The notes under the pieces were generated by a model, which was given only the letters and a program-made list of their open reading frames with translations, was not told the DNA's origin and ran no database searches. A program made the translations under genes and the position numbers. From Epinephelus fuscoguttatus (Eukaryota > Chordata > Actinopteri > Perciformes > Serranidae), in the NCBI RefSeq assembly GCF_011397635.1, contig NC_064771.1, positions 16,927,379 through 16,991,378 of the forward strand: 64,000 nt of DNA. The letters are read 5' to 3'. Of this stretch, positions 13,058-23,684 are shown piece by piece. Numbering within the stretch: the stretch's first letter is position 1; each line of letters starts with the position of its first letter.

Positions 13058-15480
13058 ACAGCACGCAGCCAGACGGCCACGCACAGTGACTCCTCAGGCT
13101 GTTCAAAGTGTTGGAGACTTGGTTAAAAGAAATCTATCAAGAAAAGGATGTAAAAAATATTCGGATATCATTTTGGTAGGAAAACGACGACGCACTCAAC
13201 TCATCTAACTCACCCCCCAAAAAAAGAAGGATTTGAGATTTCTAAGAAGTCTGTGGCTGCTGGTGGAAAAATAATTTTCAGTTAGATATCCCTCGAGTCT
13301 GTGCTTATTTGTGAGTGTATATGTGTTGACCCTCCTGAATACACTTGGGTTCTGGTGACCTCCATGTATTTGGCTAGAGGGACCCGAGTCTCCCCTTGTT
13401 GAGTGAATGAATTTGTAAGTTACAAGATTTTCCCGTCCCTTCCCCTCCGAAAAAACAAAGTGTCAACGTTTGAAACAATCACACAATTCTACAGAACCGA
13501 AAGGCCTTAAACGAAAGGTGATCCAAGTATTGATTATTTTAAGCATGCCATACATGCCTCAGTTCAGTCAGTGATGTATTAACTGGGATGGTGGTGGTAT
13601 GTGGGCTGTGATCTCCTGAACCAAGCTGAATCGGGTTTCAATCACAAGTGAGAAAGCCGTATGAAGCGCTGGGCGGGAGATTGAAGCAGCGTTTTATCTT
13701 TTCAATTTGTCTTTAATGTGTTTAAAGGGTAGTTGACCCACAGAATGATCATTTGTGTATGAGTTACTCGTCCTATGTTTGATGGAATTAGTGAAGAAGA
13801 CTTTGTTTCTCTGGCATCCACCACATTGAACCAAGAATCCAAAAATGGGAAGAAAAATCTTGATTAATTTAAATGATAGGGGTCCATGTTTAACAACAGC
13901 AAAACTATATCAGAACATCCATTTACAAACTCTTGCAGTATAATCCCAGTATCATTTCTCTCTTCGTATGCTCAGTACTTCCTAAACAGACAGCCCTGTC
14001 TGACAGGGAGCTGAACTGAAAGCTTTCGTCAAAGCCAGACTCCATTCATAAAAGCAGTAATTTTACCTTGCTAAACACGGGAGCTGCTGGTCTACCACTT
14101 CCTCGATTGGTTAGTTTGTTTGTGTCATTGTGTGACTTCCCTGTGTCCAAACTAACTTTTTAAAACATCAACGTCTCACAATAACACAAACAAACCAACT
14201 GATCAAGGCAGTAGTAGACCAGCAGCTCCCATGTTTAGCAAGGTAAAATTACTGTTTTTGTCAATGGAGTCTGGTTGACTTCAGTTCCTCGTCATAAAGG
14301 GCTGTCTGTTTGGGAATTACTGAGCGTACGAGTGATTAAATGAGACTTGGATTATACTGCAGAGTTTATAAACAGATGTTCTGATATACTTTATCTGTTT
14401 TTAAAGGTGGACCCCTATGACTTTGGTATATTAGGATTTTTTTCCCAATTTTTGGATTCTTGTTCACCATTGAGGAATGTGAGAAATCAAAGTTTTCTTC
14501 TTGTATTCAACGTAACAGGTGGTGAGTAATTGATACTCAAATGGTCATTTGGGCGGTGAAGTGTTCCTTTAAAGCTTGTGGTGCTCCCTACCAGTCCCTA
14601 TACCCGTGTGTTCTATCCTTTAACCAAGTTAAACTTACCAGTGAACCCAAGTGAGGGACGTTTCAAGGGGTCGAGGATGAGAAATGCCCTGAGGGTTTAT
14701 TATGTGTGCGTGTGTGTGTGTGGTGTTGTTTATTTTGCGCAGTGTTACTTTAAGATTCTGAAAAAGCTCAGTGACACCAGCGTGTGATATAAGCTTCAGT
14801 GTCCCAAATGAAGGAAGTGGGCGGTTTATAATTTGCTTCATCTCATTTTTTTTGTTTTACAATGAAACAGGGTCCCGGAGCTCAGGTGGGCTGGAAACCT
14901 CAAGTGAAAAAGACGCACTACATTTCCCATCACTCCCTGGCACAAATATAAATGAACTCAAACTGATCTCACAAAGTGTAGACTGTGATATAACCTGCTA
15001 ATACTGACACATTCACTTTGTAAACTCTTGAAACACTTGAACTAAGCATGAAGGGAAACTAATGAGTGATTCTGGGAATTGTAGTGTAGTGTCTTTTTTT
15101 TTTTTTTTTTTTTAAATTGTAGTACAGCCCACCTGAGCCCAGTGTTCTCTTGCTGAGTGAAAGTAATGGGGAGCAAGTTTATCCAGGTAACCAACCTTTG
15201 TTGTTTTCCGCTGCACAAGTGATTTATTGTCGGTGAAAATGTTATTGAGACTGAAAAATGTTGACAAGTTGTATGTGAATAATCGAACGGTTGTACTTTG
15301 CACTAAGTTTTGTTTTGATTTCATTGTTTTGTTGATAGAAAAAAAATGTTAATTGTGAAGGGATCAAATCGGTAATGGAGATAGTTCTGAGGCTTGTATG
15401 ATAGCGAGTGGGATTTGTTGCTACTGACATGCCAGCAAAGTGTCCCACTCATACTAAAGAATAAAAGCATCACTTATTTT
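13058..15480 (+). other. rab11fip3: Probable 3'UTR of rab11fip3 with polyadenylation signal
   Basis: After the TAG at 13055-13057 there is no further coding signal. The first canonical AATAAA is at 15460-15465; another follows a poly-A stretch at 17636-17641. The true end of the transcript is not fixed by sequence. A complete MITE (13722-14572) sits inside this region, and a T run of about 21 bases lies near 15093-15113. Confidence 0.55.
13722..14572. mobile_element. TTAA-bounded foldback MITE, copy A
   Basis: Both ends carry TTAA. The left end reads TTAAAGGGTAGTTGACCC. The reverse complement of the right end reads TTAAAGGAACACTTCACC, with further shared sequence inward (ATCATTTGTGTATGAGTTAC against ACCATTTGAGTATCAATTAC). 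Internal arms around 14086-14135 and 14175-14225 are also inverted (gctgctggtctaccact against agtagaccagcagctcc), so the element can fold back on itself. Related copies lie at 28970, 39604, 44504, 41520 and 51170. No transposase is encoded. Confidence 0.8.
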
Positions 15481-17299
15481 ATTATAATGAAGTGGGAAAA
15501 AATCAAGAATACTACAAACTACATTTTGCAGCCATGACTTTAATTTTCAGTCACATATTGTATTTTTTCAGATGAGCTTTTTCGCTGGTTATCGGCCAGC
15601 TTTAATGTTTTCCAGACCAGATATAATACTGAAGAGACGTGGCAGACTTTGGTAGCAATAATGCTCGGCTAGAACGTGGACATTGGTGAAGGGCGGACGA
15701 AACATACCTGCTCTTTATTCTCTCTGCTGAAGCAACATCTGCTTTCTCTGGAAACGTACGGACTGAATTTGGACTGATGCTTATCGGTACCGCGCAGCCA
15801 TCACTTTTGGACTTTGGACTCTGGATACATGATACTTACAAGATATCTTAAGGGATTTGTAGTTGAAGCTAGTTGGGGAGGTTGTCCAAAAAACAGCATG
15901 ACATTCTGCACCAATATGCTAAGAAGAATTCCTATTTTTCACCCTGCACACCTCCGTGTGTGTCACCGCTCTCCTTCACCTGCCACTCCATGGAAAAAAA
16001 TGGCCTTGGATGTAAATGACTTGTACATGTAAAGTTTTTTCTACACTCATTCTAGATTCTAGGTATTTTTATAGTCGGAAGAAAACGAACATTTCTTCTC
16101 GTTGTCTTATGCTGAGAGACAGCTGCCTGTATTCTTCTCTAGCATGTAGCGTGTACAGTATCTGTTGGGTTAATTTTTTTTCTCTCTCCTCGTTTGGAAT
16201 CACATGCCGATATTTATTCATCATTTGACACAACTCACACCCTGTGATCTGTTCTGCTGAATATTATCTTTGTACATTTTTGGGGGGATTCACAAGGGCG
16301 GGGAGGTTAAATGAATCTGCGAGAAGAGAAATTGTCTTTTGGGTGACTCGCCATCGCGTGCAAAAGCTTGAATGTGACCTGCTCGGAGTGGTCGTTTGTT
16401 GAGGTCACGGCATTCTTCCGTAACGCTGACGCTGCCGCGACCTCCTCAGGGTTGTGATTTTTAGACATTATGGCCGAGTCTGCAGTTTCTACTGTTGTCT
16501 TCCCAGATGGAGTCAGGTCCTGCATGGTAACACCGATTTTTAATTTTTTTTTTTTATTGTATATCTCTGATTCAGTGATTTAAACCTATGTTTTGACTGA
16601 CAAATCATAGTCTATAATTTCCATTAGTGGAGTTGTGAGACCTCGCAATGTCAACACACGACACCTTAAACCTCAAGGCTTTGCTGAGTTCAGCTTCCTG
16701 CCTTTCAGTGTGACAGGAGGTTTGCCCCCAACAGATTTAACACTCCATTCGTTATAGTAATGAATCCTTTTTTGCATTACAAACAGGAAATGGGATTACA
16801 CTTGAACACGGCAGGCTATATTACACTTAATTCTCTCCCTGCTTCGTATTTTAGTATTTGACAGACAGTTTGGGGACTAACAGGAGCGGCAAAAGAATAA
16901 CTAGTGAGACCACAGAGCTGACGAAACATTCCCTTTTAGCAGAGCTGAAGGTGATCGCACTTTAACCACCGATTTTTCGCCATTTTAACGCCTGCTTTCA
17001 AAATGACCAAAGACAGATGTTTGAAACTGATCATTTTATCTATCAGGGTCCGCGACCTTTTTGGTAACATTTTCCTGCTCTGATAAATCATAAATCAACT
17101 CTTTACCCTGACGGAAAACAAAAAGCGGCCTGCTAGTCTAAACACTGTGCCTCTGTGTCTCAAACTTTGCCTCTAAACTAACCTGACGATGAGCCCTGGA
17201 GAAAGCACTGACCACGTGACTGTCAGTTTGTTAAATTATAATGATGAAAAACCTAAACTGTAAATATGAATCGTCATTTTTGTGAAATTTTTCTTTCTA

Positions 17300-17361
<62 letters not shown>

Positions 17362-18214
17362 TTTCCAGTGTCCAAAGAAAGATTGCTCAAGGCACAAACA
17401 TCACTACTGTAGTAGTGCATGGCTTGCCATCATGTGACATGGGAAGATTAAAAAAGAGAATATTGTAGAAAAGAGAAATTGTAAAAGTTAAATTTATTCC
17501 TATTTTCAAAGATAAATGTATAAATTATAACAGTATTGGTTACAGCTGTATATTATTTTTGAAGATCCCCAAATGATCTAATCCTAATTGTTACTGGGGA
17601 AATATAATTTCAGTCATTGTAAAAAGAGAAAAAAAAATAAAGGTAAGAAGTGAAAGTAAGATTAGAAAAATAAATGGAATAAAATGATCCTGTGTGTGGT
17701 TGCCTCATTTCTGTAAATCAGTATAACTCAAAAGTGATGCTTTAAGGAATTTCCTTTTTGTATTATAAGTATTTGGTTGAGCCACATGTTAGTATTTCCA
17801 AGTAATTAAATTCTCAGTTCCACATTAATTGAGTCTTTGGACACAATTTATTCATAACACTAACATTTCAGTCCTCCTGGACCTTCGTCAAGAGTGTTCA
17901 ACACCATTATTTCCAACACTGAGCTCAAATAGAAACTGCTCCACCCATTTCTCTCCAAAGACTCAGTTGGATGTGCAAATATTTTTCTTCAACTAGTCCC
18001 ACATTATTTGAAATGAATGTGATCTGAAAGGACGTATTTGTAAAACTTAGATTTGCTCCACTCTCTCTGACAGTCTTCTACAATGCTCATGAATTTACCA
18101 TTAATGTCCAAGCTCCATGTAATTGTGTCTGATGATGAGACCTTGACACGTCCCTCTGCCTCCAACCAATCAGCCCCACCTGCAGGTTGTGGTTATGTAC
18201 TGCATGGGCCTTCA
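15481..18214. other. Gene-poor spacer, possible extended 3'UTR
   Basis: No exon chain or RNA gene is visible. It contains a CT/CA microsatellite at 17299-17357, a second AATAAA at 17636-17641 and generally AT-rich DNA. Short open frames in it have no support. Confidence 0.5.
17299..17357. repeat. (CT)n(CA)n microsatellite
   Basis: A short CT run to 17310 passes directly into about 23 CA units (17311-17357). Confidence 0.95.
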
Positions 18215-18339
18215 ACGACACCAAAGAGCATGGATACCAAGAGGCGAAGCTCCATTGAATTTCTGCCAACAGCCACTAGGGGCGCTATCGCCATTTTGGA
18301 CTGTTGAGCTTGGACTTTTGCGCCCAGACAACATGCAAG

Positions 18340-18460
18340 ATGTCAAGGAGAGAGGAGAAAAAAAGTAAAAGAAAACAGTGTAGTGCAGTTAACTGCAACA
18401 ACTATCAGTGGAACACTCCGCACCTGGCCTTCCACCGTTTCCCGAAGGATCCCGACAGAG
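18340..18460 (+). pseudogene. Orphan 5' exon of a THAP zinc-finger protein
   Basis: The frame from ATG 18340 gives MSRREEKKSKRKQ, then CSAVNCNNYQWN and HLAFHRFPKDPDR, ending at a donor-like GTGTACG after 18460. The Cys-x4-Cys pair and FHRFPKDP are the first half of a THAP (C2CH) DNA-binding domain. The tryptophan and the Cys-x2-His half would need a second exon, and I find none before the frame closes or in the next few kilobases. THAP proteins bind DNA; many derive from P-type transposases. It lies inside the inverted-repeat element above, so it is most simply a fragment of a transposase gene. A live host THAP gene with distant exons is less likely. Confidence 0.6.
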
Positions 18461-18513
18461 GTGTACGTTTTAAAGTGTTTTAATATCAATTTAATATGCC
18501 AATTTTCGTGGGA

Positions 18514-18515
<2 letters not shown>

Positions 18516-18562
<47 letters not shown>
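18516..18562. repeat. (TA)n microsatellite
   Basis: About 23 TA units, just downstream of the THAP exon donor and inside the inverted-repeat element, followed by a T run. Confidence 0.95.
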
Positions 18563-18567
<5 letters not shown>

Positions 18568-18933
18568 TTTTTTTTTGGTAGATTGGCTTATGGGGTGATT
18601 TTGAAGGAGTAATTAAGTGAATCTTCTGATAAGTGGATGTAATATGTAGAGATGCCATCTCGGCCGTTTTTCCTCGTTTTGTTTTTTTTTTAAGTCTATA
18701 TTTTGCTCTACAAAAACGTGAAAAAGCAGCTTTGACCAAGCTATCACGAGGTGAGTAGCATTGTAAGCATAATTAATAGCGATATACTTCAGTTTGTCTG
18801 TGTGTTTTTGTATGCAAGCGGGTCTGCTGACGGTCCAAAATGGCGGCGGTACGACGAAACCATGGGGGAATTTGTTGCTATGGGGTGTTCTGGTGAGCTT
18901 CGCCTCTTGGTATCCACGCTCTTTGACGACACC

Positions 18934-20100
18934 TAGAACTTTCGTCTCCACTGTCACAATCATGTTAAAACCTTTACTAGTTATTGACGCTATATTAACT
19001 CCCACAATTGCCAGTAGACAGGGACGAAGACCATCTGTCCCCTAATACTAACTATATCAGCTGCTGCAGTGCCAGTGAGTTTAAGTGTGCGATAACACAG
19101 ATAAGTTTTCAACTGTCGTTTTACTGTTAGTTTGGTTTTTATTATTTATTTTTTTCATTTTCCAAGAGATGGAACTGAATCTACTGTCAACAGTGTCTCA
19201 CACATTACAGGAGCTGTCACTGGTAAAAGCATAGTGATATTACAGTTTCTCATACCTGCATAGATTCCATCCATTCACCCATCCATCCATTTTCATCCAT
19301 TTATCCAGGAATGAATCATGGGAGCAGCAGGCCAAGCATAGCACCCCAGATGTCCCTCTCACCCAGCAACACTTTCCAGCTCCTTCTGGGGGATCCCAAG
19401 ACATTCCCAAGACATGGATTGATGTTCATAAATCAACTATGTAACTTATTAAGCCAGAGTAGTGTGAATGGATCACTGAACAGGCCAACTGGGCACAAGC
19501 CAAGGGGCCCAGAGTGTTAAGGGTCCCCCTGGCCTTCGCCTGCAAAATGCCACATACCAACCAGAAAGAGACTCAAAATTAATAATGACGTTTAAGAGAC
19601 ACAAACAACTACAAAACGAGGCAAAACTACCACAAGGAGACACAAATTTATGAGACACAAAACCACAAAAAGATGTATAATGACTACAAAGGCACGGAAA
19701 ACACAAAAATTAAGATAAAGCCACCATAATGTCTGTGTGTCTTGCCTCTTGGTAGGTGGGGTGGTCATAATCACCCCATGTAGAGTAGTATAACTATTAT
19801 GAAATATTTTATCTATTTCACTCATATTATTGTTTTGTGAAGCTAAACCTTTTATTTAAGATGCTGAAGTCACCTGTTTAATGTAAGCTTATTATGTATC
19901 TTCATAGTCTGTCAGTTATTTTATTATTCTTGGAAAGGAAACCCTCACATAGCCTATTTATGCTTATATACTGGTATATTTTTTTAAGTAATAATAAACT
20001 TACACATTTCTAAGTGAGTAATTCACAGATGAGTTTGTTAGTTACTAAAGTATAACATCATAACATAACGAGAGTCCAAAAGTGTTACACAATCCGTTGG
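18934..20100. other. Spacer between the THAP element and TELO2
   Basis: No gene recognised. A short CCATCCAT-rich patch lies at 19266-19310 and an AT-rich stretch follows. A GC-richer segment with CpGs begins just before 20100 and marks the TELO2 promoter. Confidence 0.5.
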
Positions 20101-20763
20101 CTTCTTGAATGCCTCGCGTGTTCCTGTCCCCGGAACCTTCCTTCTCCTTCCTGCTCACCACGAGCGTATTTTGATGGAGCACACGGAGAGCGAGGCCAAG
20201 GCGAAGTGACACGGCGGGACATTCATGTTAAAACGTGAACTGACAGTAGGAGCTGAAAATTTCCCCTCGAAAAGAAGCGTTTTAATGTCACCGTGACTAT
20301 AAAACATGTCCGCAACCTAAATGTTTGTTGTTCTGCGTCATAAAAATGTCCAGGTGCGTATCAGCTTTAACAGACTAGCTAACAGTTGAAGCTAATTCAC
20401 TTAACTGGAGAGGCGTGTGTTTATCTGAAGCTATGTTCACTGACAGCTGCTGATATTATGAAGCTGTAACAGTACTTGGTTGATAAACATTAGCCCCTAA
20501 CTTACGCTGTAAAAACACAATGAACTTTATTCTAAGAGAAAATAATAATTAAAATCACAACACATAATGCTTAAAACTAGATGCAGTTGCTTATGAGCTA
20601 CATAAGTAAGGATTAACATTTTTTGTTGTTGAGCAGAGATATAAATGTTTCAGAGGAAAGAGAGATTAAAGGCGTTACCTTGATAGAATTTGTTCACATT
20701 CATGTCAATGGCTTTTTAATGTTTTTGCTTAGGATCTGAAACAAGTTCGTCACCATTTCAAAG
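20101..20763 (+). promoter_or_regulatory. telo2: TELO2 promoter and 5'UTR region
   Basis: A CpG-containing patch at about 20110-20220 precedes a strong donor, gtccag|gtgcgt, at 20353/20354. A matching acceptor (tttttgcttag) ends at 20732. This suggests a non-coding first exon ending at 20353 and a second exon from 20733, which carries 31 nt of leader before ATG 20764. The transcription start itself cannot be placed. Confidence 0.5.
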
Positions 20764-23612
20764 ATGGAATCCCTCTCCCCAAATACTGAGGTTCGCCTGG
20801 CGGTGGCTCAGTGTTTCCGGACTCTCACTACATCCACAGATACCAAAGACATTATCTCCGCTCTTCAAACACTCCACTCTTATTTGGATGACGGACCAGA
20901 GAGTAGAACCACTTCAGTTCAGCGAGCAGAGTTCAGGAGAGCTCACTTCACCCGCACCCTTCAGTTCCTTGTCAGCAACATCCAGGCTGACTGGTCGGCG
21001 AGCCTCACAGCAGCCCAGCGCACAGAGTTATGGGATGGCCTGTTCCTCAAAGGCCCTCCAGAGCAGGCGCTGCTGGTGCTGATGGAGGGAATAGGAGAGC
21101 TGAGGTGGGTGGTGCTGGATAGAAGACAATAAGCATGTTCATGATGTTGTCTATATACTAACTATTCTGTGGTATTGTCTCTGCATCACAGAACCAGCAC
21201 AAACCTGAACCACTTGGTCAGCATCGCTGTGAAGTTCCTTCAGAGCGGTCGACTCGCCGACCTGCTGTGGTCCTACTGTCTGGATACAGGTCCCTCTGAC
21301 TCCCCCCAGCTCAGAGAGACTCTGCTGGGACGTATTGTGGCGCTGCCGGACCTCACCGCCAACAGGTTACATCCGAACAACAAGCCCCTTTTTCTCCCTC
21401 AGCAGTACTACCCACTGCTGGCAGCAGAGATGCTCACTGCTCTGGAGCGGACCTGCCAAGCGCTCAAAGGTGAGGGAACATCTTCTGAAACCTTTGCAAT
21501 AATGACGGCATGTCAAAGAATCATTGTTGTGATATCAATATGATAACTTCTAATCAAGTTTATTTGTCTGATGTTTATTTTTTAACAGAAGGCACAGACT
21601 GCTCCCTGACTTTCATGGCTCAGACACTTGGAAAAGTGTGTATCCAGGGTCACAGTGGTGAGTTTACTGGAAATTACATATTGGTAATCGTATGTAACAA
21701 GAAAATAATAATAATACTAATAATGATCTTCATTTATAAAACACTTTTCAAAGCAGAATTACATTATTAGAAATGAGAACAACTTTTAACTATCAAAACA
21801 AACTTGAATATTGCCAACAAGCCCAATTTTAAATGCAACTCCAAGCATAATGTTTTTCATTTGGATTTATTGATTAGAAATTAATCTATAACGATTTTGA
21901 TAATCAGGTAATAGTTTGGGTAACAGTCCTGATTCTCACATTTTGATGTTTTTGTCTGTTTTACATTATATTTAAGATCTTTGGGGTATGGTAGATGTCA
22001 TCTGGAGCTCTGAAATTAAGATAACTTTTTCAAAAATTTTCGCATTTATTTTTTAAATTCAAATCTCTATTTGGAACACAATTGGAGCACAACTTTTGTT
22101 TTGTTTTTTCTCCCTTTTCTTTGAAGGTAAAGTAACAAAACATTCAAATACAGATGAAGCAATTTTTATACCACTATGCCTTTAAAGACAGTCCCAGTGG
22201 TATGATAAATAAACATATTTCAACCCATGAGAAAACTTCTTGGTAAAGAAATAAAATAAAATAAATAAGTAATTATTTGGCAGGAAGAAATACACTAAAT
22301 TAAAGAATTGAAATAATAAAAAAAAAAAAATCACTCATAACAATAAAAGAACAGGTAAATAGTTAAAGATAAAACAAAGCAATAATGATCACTACCCCTT
22401 ATTAATTAATTTTTCTACCTTGATACATAATTTATTGAACCAGATATTTATAATATATGTATAATAATCATGACTTGAAAGCTGGTATCATTTCAAATAT
22501 ATTTAAAGGAGCTGAATGCAAGATTCAGAGCTTATCTATGATTCAGAGGTTGTCCGCACAGGGCTCTCAACATGGAGGTGGCTAGCAGCTAACAGGGCTA
22601 ACAGAGCAAACAGTGCTAATAACAACAGCGCTGACAGAGCTAGTGATGTTAAAGGGTGAGGGATATGCTTCATGCTGTCCTAGTATCAGAGGTAACCACT
22701 GTATAAGCACAGTGCAGAAGGCATTGAATAGCAAGCCACTCACGTGCACTATCATGCACACGTGGCCTGATCGACTACCACAACATAAAACAGAGAAGCT
22801 CAGATTACAGTACAACACACTCAGAGGGAGCGTGATTACATTCTCTGCTCAGGATGCCATTACTCCACTATATCATTACATGGCAAATAGTTGTTTGCTG
22901 CTATGCTCTGAATATCGTATAGAGCTCTTTGAAAGAAATAAGAAGCTTTGAATTGCTCCAGACAATCTTGATTAGCTATGACAGGTGTAAGTATCATCCA
23001 TGAAATTCAATTCACCTTCAACTCTATAGGAAATAAATGAACTCCTGGTTTTGTTTTCCACCCACAGGTTTGTTGATGGCAGTGATGGCTCCTCGGCTGT
23101 CTGCGTACACATGCTCAGACATGGTGTGGCAGAGGGTTTGCTGGAAGCTGCTGGAGAACGTTCCCCAGCGATGGATGGAGAGCGTGCTCACTGCACTGGT
23201 GCAGGCTGTCGCTGGGTAAGGCAGAGGCTGGAACAGTTGCATTTAAACAGCCAGCACTTTATATGGCCTCTAGCTGTCCGTTTTGTATCTGCCTTTAATG
23301 ACACCGTCTGTGTTTCAGGCCTGATGCCCTGGGCAGGATCATTGGGAATCTAGTGTTAAGAAATAAAAAGGCCCAGTTTGTCATCACTCATAAACTGCTG
23401 TTACTGCAGTACAAATATGAGGTAAGACAATAACTTTCAGCCTGATATTAAAACATATAATCTTATGAACATCATATGAAGAATGTTTTTTTCTTCCCAG
23501 ACTCGAGTCTTGAGAATTGTGCTGGGTTACCTCGCAGCAGACCGGGAGCGAAGGCCACTGCTCATCCAGGTGAGGACAAGAAGTTCAACAGCCAAATGAC
23601 ATCACATTATAT

Positions 23613-23684
<72 letters not shown>

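Larger units (their letters stand above)
18222..18925 (+). mobile_element. 704-bp inverted-repeat DNA element carrying a THAP exon (P-like?)
   Basis: The left terminus begins CAAAGAGCATGGATACC and runs on to GAAGCTC. The reverse complement of the right terminus begins CAAAGAGCGTGGATACC and runs on identically, so 30 of the first 31 positions match. The pair is flanked by a direct repeat: acgacacc at 18215-18222 on the left and 18926-18933 on the right (7 bp if the terminal C belongs to the element). Subterminal sequence is inverted too: gccattttgga at 18290-18300 and tccaaaatggc at 18834-18844. An 8-bp duplication and THAP coding sequence fit the P superfamily. hAT also makes 8-bp duplications. 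The interior holds only a THAP exon and a TA microsatellite, so it would be a non-autonomous, deleted copy. Confidence 0.65.

Noticed and set aside
20340..20410. ATG-containing stretch upstream of TELO2 as an alternative start
   Set aside because: No frame from it joins the TELO2 exon at 20733, and ATG 20764 aligns with the human start.
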